Part shown: piece by piece, positions 39,816 through 48,979 of the stretch | How positions within the stretch are numbered: position 1 is the first letter of the stretch | How the letters are laid out: the number at the start of each line of letters is the position of its first letter | Assembly: GCF_018283645.1 (NCBI RefSeq) | Contig: NZ_JAGSXH010000009.1 | Span: 1-64,000 of the forward strand | Reading direction: 5' to 3' | Length of the DNA stretch: 64,000 nucleotides | Origin: Actinocrinis puniceicyclus | GTDB taxonomy: Bacteria; Actinomycetota; Actinomycetes; Streptomycetales; Catenulisporaceae | Made by a program: the position numbers and the translations under genes | Notes under the pieces: generated by a model | Told to the model about the DNA's origin: nothing | Seen by the model: only the letters and a program-made list of their open reading frames with translations | Databases searched by the model: none

Positions 39816-41849
39816 GTGTCTTGGAAGCCCGATGCGCCGTTCCCGGCGTTGTCCGAGTCCGTCGTGCCGCGCCAGGCGGCTCCGGCTCCCCGCATCGTGC
39901 CGGATGGCAGGGCGCTCGACGATTGGGCGCCGAATGCCGCAGCACTGAATGAGACCGCACTGGATGACACAGCGCCCGATTACCCAGCGCCCGACTACCC
40001 AGCGCTGACCGACGACTCCTGCCGCGACGACACCTCCGTGAGTGGCTCGATGCTGAAGAACACAGCCCTGCGCGATCCGGGTTTCGACGAGTTCGGCGAC
40101 GGATCGGCCGATGCCCGGCGGTACCCCGCCGGCGACGGCCACCCGATCGGCGAGCGGGTCGGCGCCCTGCTGGCGGCCGCCCTGGGCGCGGCTCCCAGGG
40201 CGATCGCGCTGGTGCGGGACCACGAGCATCGGGTCGACTTCGTCAACCGCGCCTTCCGGGAGGCGTTCGGGCTGCGCGCCGAGGCCGGCGGACCACTGGC
40301 GCGCCTGGTCCCGCAGTTCGCTCAGCTCGGCCTGCTCGACGCGCTCGACCACGTCTTCGCCACGGGCACGGTGTTCATCGCACCAGAAGTGCGCGTCAAC
40401 GGATACGGCCCGGCCAAACGCCCCGCGGTCCTGCGTGTGACCTGTTCGCCGGTGCATCAACCCGAGGGTGGTCCGGTCACAGGCGCGCTGGTCGACATCA
40501 TCGACTGCACCGATCAGGTGGTGGCCGTCGACCGTCTGCGCGCTGGAGAGCGCCGTCACCGGTACGCCGCCGTCGCGTTGCAGCGGTCGCTGTTGCCGCA
40601 ACGTCTTTCGCAACCGGACGACCTGCGAATCGCAGGTGTCTACCTGCCCGGCGCCGCGGACAACGCACCCGAGTATGCGACGGACATCTGGCGGCGCGTT
40701 AACTCGCCGGGCGAGTACCAGGTCGGGGGCGACTGGTACGACGTGATCCCGCTGGGTGCCGGGCGGACCGCGTTCGTCATAGGAGACGTGATGGGCCGCG
40801 GCGTGCACGCCGCGGCGGTGATGGGCCAGTTGCGGGCGGCGGTGCGCGCGTATGCGGCGGCGAATCTGCCGCCCGGCGAGCTGCTGCTGCACCTGGACCG
40901 GCACGCGGCCGAGTTGGAAGGCGTCGCCTATGCCGAGAGCTCGGCGAGCGCGGGGGTCTGCGACTTCGGCGCGCTGGCCACCGCCGTGTACGCGGTCTAC
41001 GACCCGGACGAATGCGTGCTCACGTACGCGAACGCCGGCCACCCCGCGCCTCTGCTGCGCCTGCCGGAGGGCATGGTCGTGGACCTGGACGCCGCCGGCG
41101 GTCCGCCGCTCGGCACCGGGGAGTGGACCTGGCAGGAGGCGTGCGTCACCGTGCCGCCGGGCTCGTACCTGACGCTGTTCACCGACGGTCTCGTCGAGCG
41201 GCGCGGCGTGGACCTCGACGACCAGCTCACCCGGCTGCGCAAGATCCTCGCCGGGGCGCCTCAGCTGCCGGCGCCGCGTTCGGCCGAGCGGCACGCGCCG
41301 CGCCGGATCGGGCCGGTGGACCTGGTGCGCGACGAACTGCTGGCCGGGATGGATCTGCCCGCCGACCACGACGACGACGTGGCGCTGCTGGTCGTGCACG
41401 TGCCGCGGTGGCAGGGGGAGCGCGCCGGGTTGTTCCGCTCGGCCGGGATCGACCTGGTCGGCGGCACCGAGATCGCTGCGCACGCCCGCGCCTTCGCCTC
41501 CGGGGTGCTGCGCGGCTGGCACATCGGCGAGGAACTGTGCGACACGGGCGTGCTCGCCGTCAGCGAACTGGTGGCCAACGCCGCCACCCACGGAAGGCCG
41601 CCGGTAAGACTTCGGCTGCGGCGCACGGACCGCAGGCTCATCGTCGACGTCTACGACGGCGACGACCATCTGCCGCGGCGGCGGCTGGCGAACGACACCG
41701 ACGAGAGCGGCCGGGGCATCGGTATCGTCGCCACCCTCGCCTCGTCGTGGGGGGCGCGGCTCCTGGGTACCGGCAAGTCAGTGTGGTGCGAGTTCGCTCT
41801 CCCGGCACCGCGCGAGTCAGCGCGGCGAGATCAGCCTCCGAGCACATGA
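39816..41849 (+). CDS. PAS-SpoIIE-HATPase multidomain phosphatase
   Basis: About 677 aa from GTG 39816, which has GGAGAGG 12 bp upstream; GTG 39558 is the longest alternative. A repetitive acidic leader (APDYPAPDYPAL) is followed by a PAS-like sensor domain (about 130-240: APRAIALVRDHEHRVDFVNR). Next is the SpoIIE PP2C phosphatase (about 250-535) with metal motifs GGDWYDVIPL, IGDVMGRG and HDDDVALLVVHV. The C-terminal HATPase_c2 kinase domain has VLAVSELVANAATHGRPP and DESGRGIGIVATLASS. It combines phosphatase and anti-sigma-type kinase activities in one protein, as in Streptomyces osmotic and developmental partner-switching proteins. Its STAS partner is not adjacent. Confidence 0.87.
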   Translation: MSWKPDAPFPALSESVVPRQAAPAPRIVPDGRALDDWAPNAAALNETALDDTAPDYPAPDYPALTDDSCRDDTSVSGSMLKNTALRDPGFDEFGDGSADARRYPAGDGHPIGERVGALLAAALGAAPRAIALVRDHEHRVDFVNRAFREAFGLRAEAGGPLARLVPQFAQLGLLDALDHVFATGTVFIAPEVRVNGYGPAKRPAVLRVTCSPVHQPEGGPVTGALVDIIDCTDQVVAVDRLRAGERRHRYAAVALQRSLLPQRLSQPDDLRIAGVYLPGAADNAPEYATDIWRRVNSPGEYQVGGDWYDVIPLGAGRTAFVIGDVMGRGVHAAAVMGQLRAAVRAYAAANLPPGELLLHLDRHAAELEGVAYAESSASAGVCDFGALATAVYAVYDPDECVLTYANAGHPAPLLRLPEGMVVDLDAAGGPPLGTGEWTWQEACVTVPPGSYLTLFTDGLVERRGVDLDDQLTRLRKILAGAPQLPAPRSAERHAPRRIGPVDLVRDELLAGMDLPADHDDDVALLVVHVPRWQGERAGLFRSAGIDLVGGTEIAAHARAFASGVLRGWHIGEELCDTGVLAVSELVANAATHGRPPVRLRLRRTDRRLIVDVYDGDDHLPRRRLANDTDESGRGIGIVATLASSWGARLLGTGKSVWCEFALPAPRESARRDQPPST

Positions 41850-41876
41850 TCCACGTGAAACACCGCCCAGACCGGT

Positions 41877-41895
41877 GGCTGACGACGCGTCAGCC
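41877..41895. terminator. Hairpin between convergent phosphatase and PiT genes
   Basis: GGCTGACG-ACG-CGTCAGCC has perfect 8-bp arms and lies between the phosphatase stop (41849) and the PiT stop (41899). It is probably a bidirectional terminator. Confidence 0.5.
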
Positions 41896-41898
41896 CGA

Positions 41899-42912
41899 TC
41901 AGACGAAGATCGGATGCACGACGTAGTAAACCGCCGCCGCGCAGACCGCGGCCGCCGGAATCGTCATGCACCACGCGTAGACGATGTTCTTCGCCACGCC
42001 CCAGCGCACGGCGTTCCTCCCCCTGGTCGCCCCGGCGCCCATGATCGAGCCGGTGATGATGTGGGTGGTGGAAACCGGCGCCGGGTAGATGAACGCGGTG
42101 AAGTACAGCACGAGGGACGCCACGGTCTCCGCGGCGAACCCGCGCGGCGGGTCCAGTTCGATGATCCGCCGGCCGAGGGTGCGCATGATCCGCCACCCGC
42201 CCGCGTAGGTGCCAAGCGAGATCGACAGAGCCGTGGTGAGCAACGCCCACCACGGAACGGGGCTCTTGTTGGTCGCGTGGCCGCCGGCGATCAGCGCCAG
42301 CATCACCACACCCATGGTCTTCTGCGCGTCCTGAATGCCGTGACCGAGCGCCATGCCGGCCGCCGAGACGGTCTGCGACATCCGGAAGCCCCGGGTCACC
42401 GGGCCCGGCCGGCGCCGCCGGAAGCCCCACAGGATCGCGACCATCAAGGCGAAGGCCAGGACGAACCCGACCATCGGGGAGACCAGCATCGGCAGCACGA
42501 CCTTGCTCCACACCCCGCCCCAGTGCACGGTCAGCCCCGCCGCCAGTCCGGCGCCCACCATGCCGCCGATCAGCGCGTGCGAACTGGACGAGGGCAGCCC
42601 GAAGTACCAGGTGATCAGGTTCCACAGGATCGCCCCGGCGAGCAGCGCGAAGACCACCACCAGGCCGCCGGCGCCCTTCGGCGGGGTGGCGATGATGCCG
42701 TTGACGATGGACTTGGTCACCCCGCCGCCCAATTTGAGGCCGACGTAGGCGCCGACCAGGTTCATGACGCCCGCCATGACCAGCGCGGCGCGCGGGGTCA
42801 GCGCCCGGGTGGACACCGAGGTGGCGATCGCGTTGGCCGAGTCGTGGAAACCGTTGGTGTAGGCGAAACCCAGAGCGACCATGACGACCGTGATCAGGCC
42901 GAGCGTCTGCAC
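41899..42912 (-). CDS. PiT-family inorganic phosphate transporter
   Basis: 337 aa. The two PiT signature repeats are visible: GFAYTNGFHDSANAIATSVS near the N-terminus, and AMALGHGIQDAQKTMGVVML in the second half. About ten membrane helices are present. It imports metal-phosphate with protons. The DUF47 gene lies 4 bp upstream on the same strand, the standard pairing. Other phosphate genes (ppk, CHAD) are 12-16 kb away in the same region. Confidence 0.92.
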   Translation of the reverse strand: MQTLGLITVVMVALGFAYTNGFHDSANAIATSVSTRALTPRAALVMAGVMNLVGAYVGLKLGGGVTKSIVNGIIATPPKGAGGLVVVFALLAGAILWNLITWYFGLPSSSSHALIGGMVGAGLAAGLTVHWGGVWSKVVLPMLVSPMVGFVLAFALMVAILWGFRRRRPGPVTRGFRMSQTVSAAGMALGHGIQDAQKTMGVVMLALIAGGHATNKSPVPWWALLTTALSISLGTYAGGWRIMRTLGRRIIELDPPRGFAAETVASLVLYFTAFIYPAPVSTTHIITGSIMGAGATRGRNAVRWGVAKNIVYAWCMTIPAAAVCAAAVYYVVHPIFV

Positions 42913-42916
42913 GGTC

Positions 42917-43537
42917 TCAGGACTCCTTGACGATGATCGTCTCGATCGCGTTGGCCACGTGCTCGAAGTTGTCCGCCGCGGTCTCCAGGTTCTCGACGAT
43001 CTCCCGCAGTTTCATCACGGTTATCGCGTCGTACTCGCCGGAGAACAGGTGCGCCAGCAACTTGCGGTACACCTGGTCGGCCTGGTTCTCCAGCCGGTTG
43101 ATCTCGATCCAGTATTCGGTCAGGTTCTTCATCGAGCGCAGCCGGGGCATCGCCTCGGCCGTGAGGTCCGCCGCCCGCACGAGTACGTCCACCTGGTCGG
43201 TGACGCCCGGGGGCAGTGCCTCGACCTGATAGAGCGTGGCCAGGTCGACCGCCGCCTCCATGGCGTCCATCACGTCGTCGAGCCGGCCGGCGAGTTGGTA
43301 GATGTCCTCCCGGTCGAAAGGCGTGATGAACGAGGAGTTCAACTGCCGGTAGATCGCGTGGGTAACCTCATCGCCGGCGTGCTCGGCATCGCGCATCCGC
43401 TCGGCGATGCCGGTGCGGTCGGCTTTGTCGCTGCCGAGTAACTCGGTGAGCAGACCTGCCCCCACGACCAGGTTGTCCGCCGCTTTGGCGAACAGGTCGT
43501 AGAAGGTCGTCTCTTGTGGAGTCAGACGCAGGCGCAC
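42917..43537 (-). CDS. DUF47 / PhoU-like PiT accessory protein
   Basis: 206 aa. This all-helical PhoU-like protein begins MRLRLTPQETTFYDLFAKAA and carries metal-binding-type acidic helices (MRDAEHAGDEVTHAIYRQLN, FDREDIYQLAGRLDDVMDAM). It is the usual partner of PiT transporters and is thought to modulate uptake. It is first in the two-gene operon. Confidence 0.92.
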   Translation of the reverse strand: MRLRLTPQETTFYDLFAKAADNLVVGAGLLTELLGSDKADRTGIAERMRDAEHAGDEVTHAIYRQLNSSFITPFDREDIYQLAGRLDDVMDAMEAAVDLATLYQVEALPPGVTDQVDVLVRAADLTAEAMPRLRSMKNLTEYWIEINRLENQADQVYRKLLAHLFSGEYDAITVMKLREIVENLETAADNFEHVANAIETIIVKES

Positions 43538-43959
43538 TGGGTACTCCGGGCAGGTCGGGACGGGCTGGCTTCCCGCCCCGGGGGAGGAACTGGAGCGGTG
43601 GTTCGGGAACTGCTCGGTTCCGTGACCACAAGGATGCTAGACGCTCCGCGACCCGAGCGCGCCGTGTGCGCCCATATGCGCGCCCCTCGTTCCGTCGGCC
43701 GTGGCCCGACGAATTCGCTGCGTGATCAGGGGGCCGATTCGGCCTGGCGATCCCTTGTACGCAGTGACCCCTTGTATACAGTGACCCGTACACGCGGTGA
43801 CCCTTGGACCCTGGCCCCGGTGACCCCTGGATTCATGACCCGTGAACCATGCGCCGTGCGCTCTGACCCGTGCGCTCTGCCCGTGCACCGTGACCTGTGC
43901 ATCGTGGCCCTCGTATCACTGTCTGTGTGCGGCACCGCGGACCCTGCGGGGTGGTGGCC
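43538..43959. other. Intergenic stretch with degenerate repeats
   Basis: No gene is visible. About 43743-43915 is a run of related units of the type CCCTTGTAYRCAGTGACC, decaying to CCGTGCGCTCTGACC, with unusual density of GTGACCC. It lies upstream of the DUF47/PiT operon and downstream of the small gene at 43960. Confidence 0.5.
43743..43915. repeat. Degenerate short tandem repeats (CAGTGACCC-type)
   Basis: Successive imperfect 15-20 bp units contain GTGACC preceded by CTTGTA or CGTACAC-like bases. Three are close (CTTGTACGCAGTGACC, CTTGTATACAGTGACC, CGTACACGCGGTGACC) and later ones are diverged. The run could be a protein-binding array or a decayed repeat. Confidence 0.5.
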
Positions 43960-44205
43960 TCAGCGGGATCGGGCCGGCTCTCCTGGGCGCAGGCCCAGTA
44001 CGGCGTCGATGTCCGCGCTGGAAAGCGGTTTGTCGCTGCGTTGCGCGGCGATGATCAGTTCCGCGTAGAGCTCGATCTCGTCCAGCGCCACCCGGTCGTG
44101 GGAGAAGGTGGCGCGCAGCGGCCGACCGTGGCCGTGGCTGTGCGCCGATTCACGGCGCGGCGCCGGATCGTGCAGGGTGGCGGGGCTGTGCTTGACCGTA
44201 CGCAA
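43960..44205 (-). CDS. Small protein (81 aa), TTG start with perfect Shine-Dalgarno
   Basis: The sequence AAGGAGGTGACCGGA lies directly before TTG 44205, so translation probably starts at TTG rather than at the GTG inside the Shine-Dalgarno. The N-terminal half is His- and Arg-rich (RRESAHSHGHGRPLRATFSH). The C-terminal half is a conserved-looking helical segment (EIELYAELIIAAQRSDKPLS, then SADIDAVLGLRPG) that I recognise as common in actinobacterial small hypothetical proteins. No function is known. Confidence 0.65.
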   Translation of the reverse strand: MRTVKHSPATLHDPAPRRESAHSHGHGRPLRATFSHDRVALDEIELYAELIIAAQRSDKPLSSADIDAVLGLRPGEPARSR

Positions 44206-44394
44206 TCCGGTCACCTCCTTACCGTCATGGTCCTGGCGATCGCCCTGATGCTTGATTTCCTCGCCCGCGGTCTTTCGCTGGCCCTTGCCAGCTTAGAGAC
44301 CGGGCATAACGGCGACCATGGCCCGTCCGGGCCATCCGCCGACCCGGGCGTCTAGTTCGGTAAGGCCGTTCGCCCGTCCGAGAGGGTCAGGCGC

Positions 44395-45252
44395 TCAACG
44401 TTTGCTCTTCGACGGCGACGGCGACGGCGTCACCGCCGAAGGGGCGACCGAAGCGGCGGGTGGAGTGTCCACCGTCACCGGCTGATCGAGGTCGAACAGA
44501 TCGGTCGTCGCGGCGATCTGCACCGCGCCGCCCTGCGGCGCCTGAGCCGGGAACGCGAAGCGGGCGACGACGCGCCGCACCTCGCCTTGGGCGTCGATGT
44601 AGACGTCGAAGGGCACGATCCTGGTCGAGAACGTCCGGGATGCCGCCAGCAACTCGTCTTTGATCGGGCTTTGCGCCTGGTCCGCCGATACGGTCAAGTC
44701 CAGGGTTCCGCTGTAGTGCGCCACAGCGGTCCCACGCACAGTGTCCTGTCCCGCGTAACGCACGGCACCGCTGCTCACTCCGCGCAACAGCGCGAAGTCG
44801 AACACCGGGCTGGTGTATCCGGCGCTGATCAAGTCGCCGTCAGGGAGCTTGGTGGCGTCGACCCGCTTCCACTTCGTCTTCGTCCCGGACGAGCGAAGGT
44901 AGAGCTGCGTCGGTGTGATGATCTCGTCGAGCGGGGTCGTGCTCTGCGGGGTCCGCACCACGATCGAGCCGACCTTGCGGTCCAGGTCGAACTCGCCGAG
45001 ACCGGTGAACTGGCGACTCGCACCGCCGATCGTCATGTCGACCCCCGTGGCGACCTTCGCGGTGTGGATCTGCGCCGCCTCCCAGGCCGCGTCGCGCACC
45101 GCCGCCGCCGGATCCGAGGCGACGCCGACCGCGGGGGAGGAACAGCCGGCCGCGGCAGCCGTCACCGCGCCGGCGCACAGCGCCAGCAGACCCGGGCGAA
45201 ATGCTCTCGAGCGACCCGGTCCGCGCGCCGCCGCCGCGTTCACTCTCGCCAT
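44395..45252 (-). CDS. LppX/LprAFG-like lipoprotein
   Basis: 285 aa. The signal peptide is basic then hydrophobic, with lipobox AAAAGC at about residue 37. The mature domain begins ASDPAAAVRDAAWEAAQIHT and continues with beta-rich segments (GVDMTIGGASRQFTGLGEFD, TPTQLYLRSSGTKTKWKRVD), ending in a Ser/Pro/Lys tail. The shape suits lipoproteins that carry lipids or act at the cell envelope. It is encoded between the small protein gene and a divergent reductase, next to the secretion-like operon, but has no clear tie to it. Confidence 0.72.
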   Translation of the reverse strand: MARVNAAAARGPGRSRAFRPGLLALCAGAVTAAAAGCSSPAVGVASDPAAAVRDAAWEAAQIHTAKVATGVDMTIGGASRQFTGLGEFDLDRKVGSIVVRTPQSTTPLDEIITPTQLYLRSSGTKTKWKRVDATKLPDGDLISAGYTSPVFDFALLRGVSSGAVRYAGQDTVRGTAVAHYSGTLDLTVSADQAQSPIKDELLAASRTFSTRIVPFDVYIDAQGEVRRVVARFAFPAQAPQGGAVQIAATTDLFDLDQPVTVDTPPAASVAPSAVTPSPSPSKSKR

Positions 45253-45280
45253 CTCGGGTACTCACTCATCGTTTAGACCG

Positions 45281-45295
45281 AACGGTTGATCCGTT
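45281..45295. promoter_or_regulatory. Short dyad between lipoprotein and reductase genes
   Basis: AACGG-TTGAT-CCGTT has perfect 5-bp arms in the 119-bp divergent promoter region. It may be an operator; support is weak. Confidence 0.3.
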
Positions 45296-45371
45296 TCGCG
45301 AATTCGTCCTCCCCAACGACCCGGATGGAGGATGGTTACGGCAGAACCATGACGGAGGAGAGTGCTGACGG

Positions 45372-46277
45372 ATGCGAGTGTTCGTTGCGGGCGCGACCGG
45401 GGTGCTGGGCACAGCGGCGGTGCGGCGGCTCGTGGCCGGCGGTCACGAGGTCACCGGCATCGCCCGCAGCCCGGAGAAACGCAGGGTCCTGCGCTCACTC
45501 GGCGCCGACGCGGCTGACGCAGGCATCTTCGACACCGCGGCCGTACGCAAGGCCGTCGAAGGGCACGATGTCGTGTGCAATCTGGCGACCCGCATCCCCA
45601 TCGGGACGGCGATGATGCGCGGCTCCTCGTGGCGCGAGAACGACCACGTGCGCGCCGACGGCAGCGCGATCCTGGCCAAGGTGGCAGCCGAATGCGGGGT
45701 CCTGAGACTCGTCCAAGAGGCCGTGGCGTTCGTGTACGCCGACGCGGGAGAGGACTGGATCACGGAACAGTCACCGCTGGCGCTCGTTCAAGCCACCCGG
45801 TCCTCGGTGACCGCGACCGAGAACGCGATGAGCTTCGCGGACCAGTACCGGTTCGCGGTCGTGCTGCGTTTCGGCGCCTTCTACGGTGACGACGCGAACA
45901 CCCGCTGGCAACTCGACCGGGTACGCAAGGGTAAGCCGGTGCTGCTCGGCGACCCGGACGGCTTCGTCTCAGCGATCACGGTCGAGGACGCGGCGGGTGC
46001 GGTGGTCGCGGCACTGGCCGCGCCGACGGGTATCTACAATGTGGCCGGCGAGCCGGTGCGGCGCGCCGAGTGGGCGCGCGCGTTGGCGACCGCGGCCGGA
46101 ACCGACGGCTCGGCGAGGTACGTGTCCGGCCTGGCTTGTAAGTTCCTCGGCGCCGGCGCCGAGGTCGCCGCCCGCTCGCTGCGCGTTTCCTCGGACGCGT
46201 TCCATGCCGCGACCGGCTGGCGTGCCCGTACCGACCTGGCGGAGGGTTTCGCTCCGGCCGTGAAGGTCATGCGCTGA
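45372..46277 (+). CDS. NAD-dependent epimerase/reductase-like protein
   Basis: 301 aa. The Rossmann motif is FVAGATGVLGTAAVRRLVAG. A family-typical HDVVCNLATRIPIGTAMMRG follows, and a substrate domain ends SSDAFHAATGWRARTDLAEG. The classical YxxxK is replaced by EENAMSF/DQYRFAV-type residues, so it is an atypical extended SDR. It is a paralogue in style, though not closely, of the genes at 9031 and 17741. The start ATG follows GGAGGAGAGTGC. Confidence 0.83.
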   Translation: MRVFVAGATGVLGTAAVRRLVAGGHEVTGIARSPEKRRVLRSLGADAADAGIFDTAAVRKAVEGHDVVCNLATRIPIGTAMMRGSSWRENDHVRADGSAILAKVAAECGVLRLVQEAVAFVYADAGEDWITEQSPLALVQATRSSVTATENAMSFADQYRFAVVLRFGAFYGDDANTRWQLDRVRKGKPVLLGDPDGFVSAITVEDAAGAVVAALAAPTGIYNVAGEPVRRAEWARALATAAGTDGSARYVSGLACKFLGAGAEVAARSLRVSSDAFHAATGWRARTDLAEGFAPAVKVMR

Positions 46278-46295
46278 GTTGCACACGACCGTCCG

Positions 46296-47324
46296 TCAGG
46301 ACGTGCTGCCGGCCGGGCTCGTCGTGTCCTGACCCACCGGCCACTGCGGCACCTGGGCGTACGGGCGTGCCGCGCCGATGTAGCCGCCGAAGCCGTCGAT
46401 CGAGTCGAAGCGGATCGTCGCGCCCGTGTGCGGGGCATCGATCATCGCGCCGCCCCCCACGTAGATGCCCACGTGATGGATCGTCGTCGGGTCGCTCAGG
46501 TTGGACGCGAAGAAGACCAGGTCACCGGGCTGCAACTGACTGCGTGGCACATGCGGGCCGGCATACCACTGGTCTGCCGCGACACGTGGGATCTTCACAC
46601 CGACGCTCGCGTACGCCGCCTGCGTCAGACCGGAGCAGTCGAACTCGCCGTGCTCTGCCACGGTGCCGGTGCCGCCCCACAGGTAGGGCGTGCCGAGCCG
46701 ATCGTAGGCGAACGCGATGGCGCGGACAGCGACGTCGCTCGCGGCGACCGTGCCGCTCGGGGCGCTGAACGCCTTCTCGAGAACTTTGATGTTCTTCACA
46801 TAGTTCTGGGTCTCGGCGATCGCGGGGACTCCGGCCGCGGCTATCACCGCGCCCGGGCCCGCGTTGTACGCCGCGAGCATGTTGTCGATCTGGTCCCCGG
46901 GCATCTTCGCGACCTGTTGAGCCAGCGCGCAGTCGTAGCGGGCCGCCGCGGGGATGGCGTCGGCCGGGTTGAAGATGTCCCGCTTGCCGTCACCGTCCCG
47001 CGGCGAGGACCAGTTCGGCCAGGTCCCCGGCATGAACTGGGCGATACCTTCCGCGCCGGCGGGCGAGACCGCCCTGGGGTCGAACGCGCTCTCCTGGTAG
47101 AGCTGCGCGGCCAGCAACGGCGCGCTGAGCTGGGAACAGGTCGTCCCGGCGGCCTCGATCAGGGAGGCGTACTCGGTCGGAACCGTGCCGGTCGCCAGGG
47201 AGGCGCGCGCCGCCTGGAGTTGTGAGCCGGTGATCCCTACCGCCACCACCGCGACCGCGCCGACGATGACGAAGGGAACCAGCAAAGTGCCCGTCAGAAT
47301 CCAGATCCACCGGCGTCCCGGCAT
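46296..47324 (-). CDS. Lytic transglycosylase + NlpC/P60 peptidoglycan hydrolase
   Basis: 342 aa. One N-terminal helix anchors or exports the protein (MPGRRWIWILTGTLLVPFVI). An SLT-type transglycosylase domain follows, with catalytic Glu in YQESAFDPRAVSPAGAEGIA and the GQFMPGTW-like segment. The C-terminal NlpC/P60 domain has Cys in FDCSGLTQAAYASVGV and His in IHHVGIYVGGG. It would cut both glycan strands and peptide stems. Adjacent and divergent to a type IV secretion-like operon, it has the role expected of VirB1: opening the wall for the machine. Confidence 0.92.
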   Translation of the reverse strand: MPGRRWIWILTGTLLVPFVIVGAVAVVAVGITGSQLQAARASLATGTVPTEYASLIEAAGTTCSQLSAPLLAAQLYQESAFDPRAVSPAGAEGIAQFMPGTWPNWSSPRDGDGKRDIFNPADAIPAAARYDCALAQQVAKMPGDQIDNMLAAYNAGPGAVIAAAGVPAIAETQNYVKNIKVLEKAFSAPSGTVAASDVAVRAIAFAYDRLGTPYLWGGTGTVAEHGEFDCSGLTQAAYASVGVKIPRVAADQWYAGPHVPRSQLQPGDLVFFASNLSDPTTIHHVGIYVGGGAMIDAPHTGATIRFDSIDGFGGYIGAARPYAQVPQWPVGQDTTSPAGSTS

Positions 47325-47534
47325 CGCGGCCTCCTCCCCTCGCGCAAGCGCCCTGGTCAGTCAGCTTGGCGCGTTCACAGTCCGGCCACGGCGGCGAGCC
47401 CTATGATAGAGGCGGTGGTGACGAGGCGTCAGTCTTCGCACTTCAGAATCGAGCGCTCCTGTTCGACTGCGCAAAACACCCTCATACTGGCAACACTGGA
47501 CGACAACGACCAACCCGAGGACCGGGGGTGCAGC

Positions 47535-47891
47535 GTGCTGACTCTCCTTACGACACTGCCCGCCCACGCCGAGTGGCACACACTGCTACCTGCGGCCAGC
47601 GGTGGGAATATCAATACGATCATCGGAGGGATCGCGCCGGACTGGGGCCCCTTCGGGAAGGTCGGCCAGCAGGCACGGGTGATGATCGAGGTCATCATGG
47701 CGGCGGCGATCCTGCTCTGCCTCGGCATCGCCATCTGGGGCGCGGCCAAGCAACGCATCGGCGCTACCGCTCTGCGCGATTCGTTCAGCGCCGAGCAGGG
47801 CAAGGGTCTGATCGTGGCCGGGCTCACAGGCGTGTTCATCATCGGTTCGCTCGGCACCCTGTTCACCATCGTCTACGGCATGGCGATCTGA
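47535..47891 (+). CDS. Small two-helix membrane protein, VirB2/TrbC-like
   Basis: 118 aa from GTG 47535. A hydrophobic N-terminus (VLTLLTTLPAHAEW) is followed by two clear membrane helices: MIEVIMAAAILLCLGIAIWG and GLIVAGLTGVFIIGSLGTLF. They are joined by a short polar loop (AAKQRIGATALRDSFSAEQG). Size and topology resemble conjugative pilin subunits, and it is first in the operon. The assignment is inference from position and topology. Confidence 0.6.
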   Translation: MLTLLTTLPAHAEWHTLLPAASGGNINTIIGGIAPDWGPFGKVGQQARVMIEVIMAAAILLCLGIAIWGAAKQRIGATALRDSFSAEQGKGLIVAGLTGVFIIGSLGTLFTIVYGMAI

Positions 47892-48097
47892 GTCGTGGAC
47901 GAAGCGGCGGCGCGACGCCCGTCGGCGCGCGCGATGGTGTACACGCGGACCGGCGCGGGCCGCGCAAGCTGTAGCCAGGCGGAAAGCGGGGCAGGGGCCC
48001 AACGGCTGACGCGCGCAGAGTCTCTGGCGTGTAACGCGGCTCAACCGGTCCCGGGACCGGTGAGACTGGTTTCCATATCCACGAGGAGTGAGGCCTG

Positions 48098-48979
48098 ATG
48101 GCCCGCCCCTGGAGCCGAGCCGAACGAGGGTCATACGCGTTGGACACTGCGCAGAGCACGCCCGAAGCGCGCACGCGCGTCAAGTTGCCACCCGACCCGT
48201 ACCGAGACGACGAGCCGAGACCGGGCCGCGCCCGCCGACCGCTGATCCTGCTCGTGGCGCTGGCCGCCCTCGTCACCGTGATCACCATCGTGAACCGCAG
48301 CACCCACCAATCCGGCGGCCCGGCTGCCGCGGGCCAGTCCGCGCCCTCCGCCGGCTCGTCCGACACGAACGCCGCGGCGGGCGCGACCGGCCCGGTGGCC
48401 ACGCCGTTCCAGAACAGCGGCCTGCCCGCGAACACGGCCGACGGCGTGCCGATCGGGTATCCGCACACGGCGAAAGGCGCCGAGTCGGCGGCCGCCAACT
48501 ACGTCGTCGCCTACTCGTCCTCGGAGATGGTGACTCCGAGCGCGCGGCACCGGCTCATCGACGCGATCGCCGACCCGGCCATAGCCTCCAGCCTGCAAAG
48601 CCAACTCGACACCGCCTACACCCAGGTGGCCAGCAGCCTCGGGCTCTCTGCGGACGGCGTCGCGCCGGCCGGGCAGACCTTCGTCCAGCGCAGCGCCCCG
48701 GTCGGGGTCACGCTGGTCAACAGCAGCGGCCAGAGCGCGACCGTCTCGGTGTGGGCCGTCACGATCGCCGGCCTGGCCGGGGCGGGCTCGACCCATCCCG
48801 TCGCGGAGGACTGGTCCACGATCACCGTGACCCTGCACTGGACCGGAGGGGACTGGAAGTGGGTCTCCTTCTCCGCCGCGGACGGCCCGGTGCCGGCCGG
48901 CGGACAGCAGACCGTGTCCGGAAGCAAGGACCTGCAGAAGGCCGTCTCTCAGTTCGGGGGGTTGCGCTATGCCCGGTGA
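48098..48979 (+). CDS. VirB8/TcpC-like secretion component
   Basis: 293 aa from ATG 48098 (GAGGAGTGAGG upstream). A cytoplasmic head of about 45 residues precedes one membrane helix (RRPLILLVALAALVTVITIV), an Ala/Ser/Gly linker, and an extracytoplasmic domain (about 105-285) with NTF2-like alternation (ESAAANYVVAYSSSEMV, STITVTLHWTGGDWKWVSFS). This bitopic layout is that of VirB8 and TcpC scaffold proteins of type IV machines. It overlaps the next gene by 11 bp. Confidence 0.68.
   Translation: MARPWSRAERGSYALDTAQSTPEARTRVKLPPDPYRDDEPRPGRARRPLILLVALAALVTVITIVNRSTHQSGGPAAAGQSAPSAGSSDTNAAAGATGPVATPFQNSGLPANTADGVPIGYPHTAKGAESAAANYVVAYSSSEMVTPSARHRLIDAIADPAIASSLQSQLDTAYTQVASSLGLSADGVAPAGQTFVQRSAPVGVTLVNSSGQSATVSVWAVTIAGLAGAGSTHPVAEDWSTITVTLHWTGGDWKWVSFSAADGPVPAGGQQTVSGSKDLQKAVSQFGGLRYAR

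Noticed and set aside
43743-43915. CRISPR array
   Set aside because: Units are degenerate and contiguous with no unique spacers of constant length, and there are no cas genes.
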